Below, one piece after another: positions 9,137 to 17,718 of a DNA stretch of 64,000 nucleotides. Both the position numbers and the translations under genes were made by a program. The stretch lies in contig CAJLRL010000001.1 of NCBI GenBank assembly GCA_905209075.1, positions 186,001-250,000 of the forward strand. Reading direction: 5' to 3'. The notes below the pieces were generated by a model. It worked only from the letters and a program-made list of their open reading frames with translations. It did not search any database and was not told the DNA's origin. Each line of letters begins with the position of its first letter. Position 1 is the stretch's first letter. The stretch comes from an uncultured Lachnospiraceae bacterium (GTDB taxonomy: Bacteria; Bacillota; Clostridia; Lachnospirales; Lachnospiraceae).

Positions 9137-9536
9137 GTACGTGTTCCAACCACATGGTGACGATAGAGGACAATTAGTTGCTCTCGAGGAGTTTAAAGAT
9201 ATTCCATTTAAAATAAAAAGAGTTTATTATATGTATGATACAGCAGAAGGTGTAACTAGAGGGTATCATGCACATAAGAAGCTGGAGCAGATTCTTATTT
9301 GTATACATGGAAGCTGTAAAATTAGATTAGATAATGGTAATGAAAAGAAAATTGTTCCACTGGAAAAGCCTTATGAAGGATTGTATGTATCTAATAATAT
9401 GTGGAGGGAAATGTTTGATTTTTCTCCAGATGCAGTTCTTATGGTTCTGGCTTCTGAATTGTATGATGAATCAGATTATATCAGAAATTATGATGAGTTC
9501 CTGAAATTTGTAGAAAATAGTGAGGTAGATAAATAA
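9123..9536 (+). CDS. fdtA: dTDP-4-keto-6-deoxyhexose 3,4-ketoisomerase (FdtA/WxcM-like cupin)
   Basis: FdtA moves the keto group of dTDP-4-keto-6-deoxyglucose from C4 to C3, the first committed step to 3-amino-3,6-dideoxyhexoses such as dTDP-Fuc3N or Qui3N. The 137-residue single cupin has the family core DDRGQLVALE, then VTRGYHAHKKLEQILICIHG carrying the two conserved histidines, and MWREMFDFSPDAVLMVLAS. Length is normal. The aminotransferase follows directly. RmlA and RmlB, needed to supply dTDP-4-keto-6-deoxyglucose, are not in this window. The start at 9123 has an AGAGGAG site and overlaps the upstream gene. Confidence 0.92.
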   Translation: MQVIKYVFQPHGDDRGQLVALEEFKDIPFKIKRVYYMYDTAEGVTRGYHAHKKLEQILICIHGSCKIRLDNGNEKKIVPLEKPYEGLYVSNNMWREMFDFSPDAVLMVLASELYDESDYIRNYDEFLKFVENSEVDK

Positions 9537-9537
9537 T

Positions 9538-10635
9538 ATGAAAATACCATTTGTAAGTTTCAAACCTATGGAACATGAATTAGACAAAGAACTTAGAAAT
9601 GCATTTGAAAGAGTATATATGCGTAGTTGGTATATAGAGGGTGTAGAGGATGAGAACTTTGAAAAAGCATTTGCTGAGTATTGTGGGGTAAATTATTGTG
9701 TTGGTACCGGAAATGGGTTAGATGCTTTGATGCTGGCATTAAAGGCATTGGAAATAGGTGCAGGGGATGAAGTGATTGTTCCTTCGAATACATATATAGC
9801 AACAGCCTTAGCTGTAACTTATGTTGGGGCAACACCTGTATTTGTCGAACCGGATATCAGGACATATAATATTGATCCTAAATTGATTGAAGAGAAAATT
9901 ACAAATAAAACAAAGGCAATTATGCCAGTTCATTTATATGGACAACCTTGTGATATGGACGCTATTGTAGCGATTGCAGAAAAATATAATTTATATATTG
10001 TTGAGGACTGTGCACAGGCTCATGGAGCTACATATAAAGGAAAGAGGATAGGAAGTTTTGGTGATGCTGCTGGATTTAGCTTTTATCCGGGTAAGAACCT
10101 TGGAGCATTAGGTGATGCAGGAGCAGCAGTATCAAATAAAAAATCTATAGCTGATAAAATAAGAGCGTTAGGTAACTATGGTTCAGATTATAAATATCAT
10201 CATATATATAAGGGAAATAATTCAAGATTGGATGAAATGCAGGCTGCTTTTTTAAGTGCAAAACTTCCGCATCTTGATAAAATTAATGAGGAAAGACGAA
10301 GAATAGCAGAAAAATATTTGGAGAAAATTGATAATCCAAAAATTATATTACCATACGTTATAGATGGTGTAGAACCCGTTTGGCATATTTTTGCTATTAG
10401 GTGCAATGAGCGTGAGGCATTAGAAAAGCATTTGAATGATAATGGAATCGGAACTAATAAACATTACCCTATTCCAATGCATATGCAGAAATGCTATGAG
10501 GATCTCGGAATAAGAGATGGAGAGTTACCTATAGCAGAAGAGATAAGTAAAACAGAATTGAGTATTCCGATGTATTATGGGATGACAGAAGAAGAAGTTG
10601 ATTATGTAATAGATAAAATTAATGAGTTTGAATAA
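9538..10635 (+). CDS. fdtB: PLP sugar 3-aminotransferase (DegT/DnrJ family, FdtB-like)
   Basis: This PLP-dependent aminotransferase adds an amino group to the 3-keto sugar made by FdtA. It is 365 residues, the usual size. Landmarks are the N-terminal IPFVSFKPMEHEL, GTGNGLDALMLALKAL, EDCAQAHGATYKG (the Asp that holds the PLP ring), and FSFYPGKNLGALGDAGA with the Schiff-base lysine at about K186, then GNYGSDYKYHH. DegT enzymes next to FdtA genes are normally dTDP-3-amino-3,6-dideoxy-hexose transaminases. Whether the product is the galacto (Fuc3N) or gluco (Qui3N) form depends on FdtA stereochemistry and cannot be read here. Confidence 0.92.
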   Translation: MKIPFVSFKPMEHELDKELRNAFERVYMRSWYIEGVEDENFEKAFAEYCGVNYCVGTGNGLDALMLALKALEIGAGDEVIVPSNTYIATALAVTYVGATPVFVEPDIRTYNIDPKLIEEKITNKTKAIMPVHLYGQPCDMDAIVAIAEKYNLYIVEDCAQAHGATYKGKRIGSFGDAAGFSFYPGKNLGALGDAGAAVSNKKSIADKIRALGNYGSDYKYHHIYKGNNSRLDEMQAAFLSAKLPHLDKINEERRRIAEKYLEKIDNPKIILPYVIDGVEPVWHIFAIRCNEREALEKHLNDNGIGTNKHYPIPMHMQKCYEDLGIRDGELPIAEEISKTELSIPMYYGMTEEEVDYVIDKINEFE

Positions 10636-10656
10636 CCAAAGAAAAGAAGTGGCTAA

Positions 10657-11466
10657 ATGATAAAAAAGATTGTTAATAAAATTGAATCATATTTTTTACC
10701 GTGGAGTTTTTTCGGAAGTTATATACATTTTCCGATTAAAATGGCACTTAGAAGAGTTGGAATAGGTGCTGATTATTATAAGAAAGTTGAACTGATAAAG
10801 AATAAGCATATTGGCGAAAGATGTTTTGTGATAGCAACCGGACCAAGTCTTACAATTGAAGATGTTAATTTATTGAAGAATGAGTATACAATTGGAGAAA
10901 ATTCTTTGTTTAAATGGTATGAAAAAATGGGATGGGTTCCAACTTATTATGCAATGACAGATCCGACATTGACGTCACAAATAATAAAGAATAATGATGT
11001 TGATTTTGATCAATTTGCAAAAGAGAATTGTATGTTCAATGCATTGAATATGAAAGAAATAAAATGTGATAAAGCTATTTTTATTGATAATAATTGGCTT
11101 GATCATGTTTATCATTATGGAAAGAGTAACAGGTTTAAGTATAATCCAGAGCTTAAATATGGAATATATGATTATTATTCTATTACTCAGGAGTGTATAA
11201 TATATGCAATATATATGGGCTTTAAGGAAGTATATATTATAGGGGCAGATAATAACTATTTAGGTAAAAAACAACATTTTGCCAAATATGATGGTGAAAC
11301 AGACGTGGATTATCAAATGGCTGTTCTATCACAGAAAGCAAATGATATGGGATATGCATATGTCAAGACTATTGCAGAAAAATCTGGAGTAAAGATATTT
11401 AATGCTACAAGAGGCGGCAATATAAAGTGCTTTGATAGAGTAAATTTAGAAGATGTTATTAAGTAA
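10657..11466 (+). CDS. DUF115/MptE-like Rossmann protein of glycan loci
   Basis: A 269-residue protein with a Rossmann-like core: ERCFVIATGPSLTIEDVNLL (residues about 54-73), WVPTYYAMTDPTL, and EVYIIGADNNYLGKKQHF. This pattern is the DUF115 / 6-hydroxymethylpterin diphosphokinase MptE-like family, which in polysaccharide and flagellin-glycosylation loci is suspected to handle nucleotide sugars or transfer sialic-acid-like residues. A similar C-terminal domain occurs on the aldolase at 16135. Function is not established. Gene spacing and a short overlap with the flippase put it in the same operon. Confidence 0.7.
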   Translation: MIKKIVNKIESYFLPWSFFGSYIHFPIKMALRRVGIGADYYKKVELIKNKHIGERCFVIATGPSLTIEDVNLLKNEYTIGENSLFKWYEKMGWVPTYYAMTDPTLTSQIIKNNDVDFDQFAKENCMFNALNMKEIKCDKAIFIDNNWLDHVYHYGKSNRFKYNPELKYGIYDYYSITQECIIYAIYMGFKEVYIIGADNNYLGKKQHFAKYDGETDVDYQMAVLSQKANDMGYAYVKTIAEKSGVKIFNATRGGNIKCFDRVNLEDVIK

Positions 11467-11479
11467 TACTAGGAGTTTT

Positions 11480-13054
11480 ATGCAGTTAAATCGTACTCAA
11501 AATACAGTAAGAAATATCACATGGGGTGTAATAAATAAATTTATTAAAATATTATTTCCTTTTGTGATAAGGACAATAATAATATATAGATTAGGTGTTA
11601 AATATGTAGGGTTAAATAGTTTGTTTACCTCAATTTTATCAACATTATCTTTAGCAGAACTTGGATTTGATACGGCAATTGTCACAGTAATGTATAAAAG
11701 TGTAGCTGAGAATGATAATGATAATTTGTGTGCATTATTAAATTTTATAAAGAAAGCCTATTTAATAGTTGGTGCGGCAATATTGGGAATGGGTATGTGC
11801 TGTTTACCGTTTTTGAAGTATCTGATTAAAGACTATAATTCAATACCATCTGATATGAATTTATATGTTTTGTTTATTATGTTCCTACTTAATACGGTAG
11901 TAAGTTACTTTTTTGGAGGATATAGAAACTGCGTTTTAGAGGCATACCAACGTCAGGATATTGTTAGTAATGTTAATTCTTTTAGTACAATTTTATTTGG
12001 AATTTTGGAAATAGGAATTTTGTTTATATCTGGAAATTACTATTTGTATCTTGCAACTATGATTATTTCAAATGTTTTTATAAATTTTGCAACATTTTAT
12101 CAAGCAAAGAAGAATTTTCAAAGAATAATTCCTAAAGGAAGTGTTAAGCGTGACGAAAAAGTCGCTTTGAAAAGAGTGTTGGTTGGTACATTTTATGCCA
12201 GAGTGGGGGCAGTATTAAGTGTATCATTTGATAATATAGTAATTTCATCTTTTTTGGGATTGACAGTTTTAGCATATTATTCAAATTACTCATATATAAT
12301 AACAGCAATTCAAGGATTTTTAGTTATTATTTATGCATCTATGCAGGCTGGAATTGGAAACTCAGTCACTTTGGATTCTGTTAAAAAAAATTATGAAGAT
12401 ATGGTTAAGTTTACATTTGGATATAATTGGATAGTAGGATGGTGTTCTATATGCTTGTTTTATTTATTTAAACCATTTATATCTTTGTGGATAGGAAATA
12501 AAGGTGTATTGCCGGATTTAATAGTGGTGTTGATTGTATTGGATTTTTATATTGTCCTTTGTGGAGGAATTATCGGTATATATAAAAATGCATTAGCTAT
12601 CTGGTGGGAAGATAGGTATAGATGTATAATTGGTGGAATATTTAATTTGGTACTTAATATATGTATGGTTTTGGCGTTTAGAAAATATGGTGATGTGTAT
12701 GCATTAGCTGGAGTGTTGCTTTCTACTATTTTAGCAGATTTATTGATCCTTACACCATGGGCATTGAAAGTTACATTTGATAAATATTTTAAAAAAGGAA
12801 TAATGGAATACGCTGGACAATTAATTATGTATTTTATAGTTACAATTTTAAACATTGCAATCTGTTATCCTGTTATGAATGCTATTTCAAGACTATTTGA
12901 TGAAAATATGCTATTAGTATTGATTTTTAGAATGATTATATTGATTATATTGCCTAATATTGTTTATTGGGTCCTATATTCGAAAACAAAACCATATAAG
13001 CTTGCAAAAGAATTTTTAAAAACTAAAATCAATAGTAAGATGGAAAGAAAGTAG
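11480..13054 (+). CDS. Wzx-like polysaccharide flippase (MATE/MVF fold)
   Basis: A 524-residue polytopic membrane protein with about 12-14 hydrophobic segments and the N-terminal family pattern NTVRNITWGVINKFIKILFP then YVGLNSLFTSILSTLSLAEL. Such proteins flip lipid-linked repeat units across the cytoplasmic membrane for polymerisation by Wzy. I chose ATG 11480 because AGGAG lies at 11471-11475; the longer frame from 11453 lacks a ribosome site and would overlap the upstream gene. Together with the polymerase at 835 this makes the locus a Wzx/Wzy-type system. Confidence 0.85.
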   Translation: MQLNRTQNTVRNITWGVINKFIKILFPFVIRTIIIYRLGVKYVGLNSLFTSILSTLSLAELGFDTAIVTVMYKSVAENDNDNLCALLNFIKKAYLIVGAAILGMGMCCLPFLKYLIKDYNSIPSDMNLYVLFIMFLLNTVVSYFFGGYRNCVLEAYQRQDIVSNVNSFSTILFGILEIGILFISGNYYLYLATMIISNVFINFATFYQAKKNFQRIIPKGSVKRDEKVALKRVLVGTFYARVGAVLSVSFDNIVISSFLGLTVLAYYSNYSYIITAIQGFLVIIYASMQAGIGNSVTLDSVKKNYEDMVKFTFGYNWIVGWCSICLFYLFKPFISLWIGNKGVLPDLIVVLIVLDFYIVLCGGIIGIYKNALAIWWEDRYRCIIGGIFNLVLNICMVLAFRKYGDVYALAGVLLSTILADLLILTPWALKVTFDKYFKKGIMEYAGQLIMYFIVTILNIAICYPVMNAISRLFDENMLLVLIFRMIILIILPNIVYWVLYSKTKPYKLAKEFLKTKINSKMERK

Positions 13055-13135
13055 AAATAATGAAGGTAGTTGATATAGTCTCAATGAAGCTTAATAATTA
13101 GGAGGCTTCCACAGAAGAACACAAAGACTTTTACA

Positions 13136-13426
13136 AATGGTAAGCCGTTAAGTTATTATATTTTGTCTACATTATTAAAATTTGATATAATAAATGTAGT
13201 ATATGTATATTGTAGTAACCCAAAAGAATTTATTCCAAAAGGGGTAAAGTATATAAATTAAAATGTAACAGATAAATATCAATTAAATCCGTTGTTACAT
13301 ATAATTGATGAGGTTATAAATAAATTTTATATGAAAAATTATAGAGGATATTTTGTACCAAATTATTTATCGGCTGCTCATGATACACATCCAAATTATG
13401 TAGGCTATCTCGCAGATAAAAACTAG
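13136..13426 (+). pseudogene. Scar joining a cytidylyltransferase piece to an aldolase piece
   Basis: One frame (broken by a TAA at 13259 and ended by a TAG at 13424) reads first NGKPLSYYILSTLLKFDIIN then VVYVYCSNPKEF, matching the gene at 15480 (GDKPLLQYEL.., INVYCSN). After the TAA it reads LLHIIDEVINK.. and GYFVPNYLSAAHDTHPNYVG, matching residues about 260-300 of the aldolase at 16135 (LLEVIDKVINQ.., GYAPEYYLSAANQCTPSYAS). It is the remnant of a second, divergent copy of this two-gene cassette after a large internal deletion. Gene order is the same as in the intact copy. Confidence 0.7.
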
Positions 13427-13496
13427 ATATTTTGCTATAGATTATGAGCAAAAATTTTTATTCAGATGGTCGTAGGGGGCATGTTTTTCTAATTGC

Positions 13497-13713
13497 TATG
13501 AGATAGATGTTGAGGATAGAATCTGGGAGATGACAGCTTTACAGGAACTTTGATTTATAGAATGCTAGTGAAAAGAGTGATAAAGATATAATAGATTTTG
13601 TTGTAGTTGCAAGTTGTCTGAAACATTTGATTGAAGGTAATTTTAATAGAATATCGGTTAGTGATGTTGAGAGTCTGTTGAAAAATGGCGGAAACGGACG
13701 TGCACAGAGATAG
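13497..13713 (+). pseudogene. kdgK: 2-keto-3-deoxygluconate kinase C-terminal remnant
   Basis: Three short pieces in three frames resemble the C-terminus of PfkB-type KDG kinases: YEIDVEDRI, then DDSFTGTLIYRML (equivalent to the conserved GGGDSFxGGLIYG with the catalytic Asp), then DFVVVASCLKHLIEGNFNRI and ESLLKNGGNGRAQR. At least two frameshifts separate them, so no protein can be made. The region between 13427 and 13497 also looks like decayed coding DNA of the same gene. It sits between the scar of the keto-acid cassette and the LpxD-like gene. Confidence 0.6.
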
Positions 13714-13735
13714 TAAATCAGACTAGGAGATTTTT

Positions 13736-14629
13736 ATGCATTATAACGTAAAAGAGATATGTGAAAATTATAATTTTGAAATTAGTGGTGTATCATTTAT
13801 CGGCACACCAAAAGATGAGTCAATGCTTTTTGTTACGAATAAGGTTAAAAATATGATTTCAAATCTTATAGGTCATAGAAACTGCTTAGTATTTGTGGAA
13901 ACTGGAATAGAAGTCCCAGATAATCTGAAAGAAGATAATTGTATTTTGGTTGTAGATGATCCACAAAGTGAGTATGCAAAATTAGCTTTGAAAATTGAAA
14001 AATCGGAAAAAGAAAATTCAAAAAATAAAAAATATAAGTATACTCACGAAGGATACTATATTGGAGAAAATGTTATCATTGGAGAGGGCACTATAATTGA
14101 ATGTGGCTGTATAATTGATCATGATGTTATTATTGGTAAAAATTCTTATATAAAAGCCGGAACAGTTATCAAAAATGCTATAATAGGTGATAATTTTGAG
14201 TGCTTTGAAAGGGTTGTTATAGGAACAGACAGCTTTTTTATCGCAAAAAATGAAGGCAAAGAAATGAGAATTCCTTCATTTGGAAGAGTTATAATAGGAA
14301 AAAATGTCAGCGTTGGAGCTGGAACAGTTATCGAAAGAGGATTTAATGGAGATACTCAGTTAAGAGATAATGTTAAGCTGGATGGTAATATATCAATTGG
14401 ACATGATGATATTATATGTGAACATGTAAAGATTACAGCTGGAGCAACGCTTGCAGGTTTTGTAGAGGTACGAAAAAATTCATATATCGGAATGAATGCA
14501 ACAATAAAACAAAGAGTAATTGTCGAAGAAGAGGCTATGGTTGGTATGGGTGCAGCTGTAATAAAAAATGTAAAAAAAGGGACGACTGTTTTTGGAAATC
14601 CAATGAAACAATTTAATTTATTAACATAA
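13736..14629 (+). CDS. LpxD-like hexapeptide acyltransferase
   Basis: A 297-residue protein: an N-terminal domain of about 105 residues resembling the uridine-binding part of LpxD (CLVFVETGIEVPDNL.., ILVVDDPQSEYAKL), then a long left-handed beta-helix of hexapeptide repeats (YYIGENVIIGEGTIIECGCI, DHDVIIGKNSYIKAG, ISIGHDDIICEHVKITAGAT, YIGMNATIKQRV) and a final TVFGNPMKQF. ISIGHD carries the likely catalytic histidine. In a Gram-positive locus lipid A is not made, so this probably N-acylates a nucleotide-linked amino sugar, possibly the FdtB product. ATG 13736 has AGGAG six bases upstream. Confidence 0.8.
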   Translation: MHYNVKEICENYNFEISGVSFIGTPKDESMLFVTNKVKNMISNLIGHRNCLVFVETGIEVPDNLKEDNCILVVDDPQSEYAKLALKIEKSEKENSKNKKYKYTHEGYYIGENVIIGEGTIIECGCIIDHDVIIGKNSYIKAGTVIKNAIIGDNFECFERVVIGTDSFFIAKNEGKEMRIPSFGRVIIGKNVSVGAGTVIERGFNGDTQLRDNVKLDGNISIGHDDIICEHVKITAGATLAGFVEVRKNSYIGMNATIKQRVIVEEEAMVGMGAAVIKNVKKGTTVFGNPMKQFNLLT

Positions 14630-14644
14630 TAATAGGACAATATT

Positions 14645-15101
14645 GGGATTGAATACAGCGGAAGACAACAGTCAGCCTAAGGATGACAAAAAGGATCCGA
14701 AGCTTATTGCAAATCTGGTAATGGATGGTAACTTTGGAATGACATATCTTCCGGAAGACTAGAAAACATTTGGAAAAATAGACGGATCATTTAGTTTAGA
14801 GCTGCTTAAGGTGGCACCATTTCCGGATGAATTGGATGCCCTTGGAACAGAGGAAATGAAACAGATATAGCAAGAGGCGAAGCTTTGTGGACAAGGCTAT
14901 GCCAATGCATCATCTATTCTGGAATACGTAAGGAAAAGCGTATGAATCAAGGAGGGAGTGGATGCCAGTAGACAGGCTGTTAAGTGGTTCGTCAGCCAAA
15001 TTATTGAGCTTGATGAGCAACTTTCAGAGATAGAAAACAAATTAAAGCAAAGATGCATGGAGATTCAATATGCAAAGAATATTCACCAACAGGCTGCATA
15101 A
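14645..15101 (+). pseudogene. IS110-family transposase remnant
   Basis: A single frame with three stop codons (TAG 14760, TAG about 14868, TGA about 14944) reads like the middle of an IS110 transposase: KKDPKLIANLVMDGNFGMTY, LLKVAPFPDELDAL, GYANASSILEYVRKSV, AVKWFVSQIIELDEQLSEIE. The N-terminal catalytic start and the C-terminal transposase_20 domain are missing or scrambled. It is a dead mobile element between capsule genes. Confidence 0.7.
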
Positions 15102-15479
15102 GTACTACTTAAGATTGTATTATAATTCTAGACACTTGCCGGGATTCAGAGTTTATCTGGACTCGGGCAGGGTTCTGGAAAAGAAACCCGTAAACCGGAC
15201 GGAGTGCGAAGTGCACTACATCAGCACCAAGACCAACTTATAAAGCGGGGGAGGCGTCCACTGAAAAAGTCCCTGCAGCAAAGGAAGGTCAGTAACAATC
15301 AAAAAGAAACAAGAGCTGTAAGTCTCTCCGTAGGGCATGACGATGTTTTCAACTATTGAGTACTTGATACAATCAATGCTCATGCACTTTAGCACTTGTT
15401 ATGAGGTAACTGTTTAAAGAAAAAAGTTCAAAAATCAATGATTTAGGACTTGGAATTATAGAAAGGTAGGTATAATAAA
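15102..15479 (+). other. Non-coding or decayed stretch before the cytidylyltransferase
   Basis: Nothing with an intact frame is visible. The part up to about 15,300 has higher GC than its surroundings and may be further insertion-element debris. The last 20 bases contain AAAGGTAGG, the ribosome site of the gene at 15480. Confidence 0.4.
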
Positions 15480-16124
15480 ATGAATGTTGTAGCTGTAATG
15501 CCTATAAAATTGAAGAATGAAAGATGTCCAGGAAAAAATACTAGAATATTAGGTGATAAACCATTATTACAGTATGAATTGGATAATTTAAAAAAAACAA
15601 ATTTATGTAATAGTATAAATGTTTATTGTAGTAATACAGATGTAATTCAATATTTACCAGAAAAAGTGAATTTTGTGAAAAGACCAAGGGAACTCGATTT
15701 ACCAACATCAAATTTTACTCAGATATTTGAAAATTTCATGAATGAAGTAGATGCAGATATTTATATATATGCACATGCAACAGCACCTTTTATCACTACA
15801 GAAACTATGAAATTATGTATCAATGCAGTTATGTCTGGAGAATATGATTCGGCGTTTTGTGCATTAAAACTACAGGATTATTTATGGAAAAAAGGTGAAC
15901 CACTAAATTTTGATGCTACAAACGTACCACGAACACAGGATTTAGAACCAATATATCAGGAAACGTCAGGAGTTTATGTTTTTACAAAAGAGGTTTTTAA
16001 AAAATATAAACGAAGAATAGGGAAAAAACCATTTATAAAAGAGGTTTCGTTTAAAGAAGCAGTTGATATTGATAATCCAGAAGATTTTGAGCTGGCAGAA
16101 AAAATAGTAAATATAGATATATAA
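15480..16124 (+). CDS. CMP-sugar-acid cytidylyltransferase (NeuA/KdsB-like)
   Basis: A 214-residue nucleotidyltransferase of the acylneuraminate/Kdo cytidylyltransferase fold. It opens VAVMPIKLKNERCPGKNTRI with the P-loop-like LKN(S/E)R(C/L)PGKN signature of CMP-sialic-acid synthetases, then GDKPLLQYELD, INVYCSN, and ADIYIYAHATAPFIT. It should activate a 2-keto-3-deoxy sugar acid as its CMP derivative. The next two genes are an aldolase and a KdsC-like phosphatase, so the three probably make and activate one sugar acid. The exact acid is unknown. Length is typical of the shorter family members. Confidence 0.82.
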   Translation: MNVVAVMPIKLKNERCPGKNTRILGDKPLLQYELDNLKKTNLCNSINVYCSNTDVIQYLPEKVNFVKRPRELDLPTSNFTQIFENFMNEVDADIYIYAHATAPFITTETMKLCINAVMSGEYDSAFCALKLQDYLWKKGEPLNFDATNVPRTQDLEPIYQETSGVYVFTKEVFKKYKRRIGKKPFIKEVSFKEAVDIDNPEDFELAEKIVNIDI

Positions 16125-16134
16125 GGAGTTTATG

Positions 16135-17718
16135 ATGAAGTCATTGAAAGTATTAGATGTTACGTTAAGAGATGGAGGATGTGTTAATAATTTTAATTTT
16201 GGACATACATATATGGAAAAAATATTAGAAGCACAAGAAAAATCCGGAGTAGATATTATTGAATTAGGATATATAGATGAAAATAATGGAACATGTGGCG
16301 AAAGAACACAATACAAGAATGAGAAAGTAATAAAAGATGTTATATTAAAAGAAAAAAAAGAAAATATGTCTTATGTTGCAATGATTGATTATGGCAAATT
16401 TAACATTGATAATTTGGAGAAACGTACAAATGATGGCATAGATGGCATAAGAATGGCGTTTCACAAGAAAAACAGTGAAGATATAATAAGTGTTGGAAAA
16501 AAAATTATCGAAAAAGGTTATGACTTTTATATCCAGCCAATGATAACACTACGTTATAGTGATGCAGAATTACTGGAATTAATTAGTTTGGTAAATAAAG
16601 AATTACCAAATGCAGCAGGTTTTTATATTGTTGACAGTTTTGGCGAGATGAGACCAAATGATATGGTAAGAATCTTAAATCTTGTTGATCATAATTTGAT
16701 TCCAACAATGACTTTAGGATTCCATTCACATAATAATCTTCAAATGTCATATTCGAATGCTATAGAAATGTTAAGATTTGAAACAAATAGAAATTTGATG
16801 TTAGATAGTTCAATTATGGGAATGGGAAAAGGTGCTGGAAATTTAAATACAGAATTATTACTAGAACACTTAAACCTATATTATGGAAAATCCTATAGAA
16901 TTGAGCCATTATTAGAAGTTATTGATAAGGTAATAAACCAGTTACATTCTGAGTTTTATTGGGGCTATGCGCCAGAGTATTATCTTTCAGCAGCAAATCA
17001 GTGTACACCAAGTTATGCAAGTCATTTTTATAATAAGCATATGCTACCAATTGATCAAGTGGGGGAATTGCTTGGGATGATTGCACCAGATAAGAAAATC
17101 TCTTTTGATAAGAATTATGCTGAGGACTTATATAGAAAGTATAATGAGAGCAAAAAAGTTGATGATTCAAAGACACTAGTTGATTTAAGAAAAGTTTTTA
17201 AGGAGAAGAAAATATTACTGATTGCTCCGGGACGGACAATTGGAGAGGCTATGCCAGAAATAAAAAACATAGCTTTAAAAGAGGATACTATAACAATAGG
17301 ACTTAATACACAGCTTGATTTCAACACATTTTTATTAACAACCCGAAAAGATATATATGATAAGGCAATTGCTGATGGAGATAAAATAATTGTTTGTTCA
17401 AATATATCTAAGGGAGGACGTGGAAATGTTTATATATTAAATTATGCAAATTGGATTGATGTAGATGATAGAACCCATGATTCATCTTCGGTAATAGCAT
17501 TAAATTTGCTTAAGGCATGTGGTGTAAAGAATGTTTTATTAGCTGGTTTTGATGGATTCGAAGCGAATATTAACGAAAATTATTATAATCCAGATATGAG
17601 ACACCCAGTTAGTCCAGAACAGGTTATACGTAGAAATAATTATTATAAGATGTTTATAAATAAAATGAGGGAAGATGGAATGAATATATCATTTATTACT
17701 CCGTCTAAGTATGAATAA
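16135..17718 (+). CDS. HMGL-type aldolase fused to a Rossmann-like domain
   Basis: A 527-528-residue protein. Residues 1 to about 300 are a DRE-TIM/HMGL-like aldolase: LDVTLRDGGCVNNFNF has the catalytic Arg-Asp, GFHSHNN carries the metal-binding histidines (about H198 and H200), and SIMGMGKGAGNLNTE is a conserved loop. Relatives include 4-hydroxy-2-oxovalerate aldolase. Residues about 350-528 form a second Rossmann-like domain (ILLIAPGRTIGEAM, ITIGLNT, VLLAGFDGFEANI) resembling DUF115/MptE proteins such as the one at 10657. It could make a 2-keto-3-deoxy acid from pyruvate and an aldehyde sugar, taking the place of a PEP-dependent NeuB/KdsA enzyme. Two adjacent ATGs (16132, 16135) follow AAGGAG. 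Confidence 0.8.
   Translation: MKSLKVLDVTLRDGGCVNNFNFGHTYMEKILEAQEKSGVDIIELGYIDENNGTCGERTQYKNEKVIKDVILKEKKENMSYVAMIDYGKFNIDNLEKRTNDGIDGIRMAFHKKNSEDIISVGKKIIEKGYDFYIQPMITLRYSDAELLELISLVNKELPNAAGFYIVDSFGEMRPNDMVRILNLVDHNLIPTMTLGFHSHNNLQMSYSNAIEMLRFETNRNLMLDSSIMGMGKGAGNLNTELLLEHLNLYYGKSYRIEPLLEVIDKVINQLHSEFYWGYAPEYYLSAANQCTPSYASHFYNKHMLPIDQVGELLGMIAPDKKISFDKNYAEDLYRKYNESKKVDDSKTLVDLRKVFKEKKILLIAPGRTIGEAMPEIKNIALKEDTITIGLNTQLDFNTFLLTTRKDIYDKAIADGDKIIVCSNISKGGRGNVYILNYANWIDVDDRTHDSSSVIALNLLKACGVKNVLLAGFDGFEANINENYYNPDMRHPVSPEQVIRRNNYYKMFINKMREDGMNISFITPSKYE

Noticed and set aside
3075..14629. Assigning the acetyltransferases to FdtC
   Set aside because: Both hexapeptide proteins could acetylate the FdtB product but neither shows a feature that decides; left unnamed.
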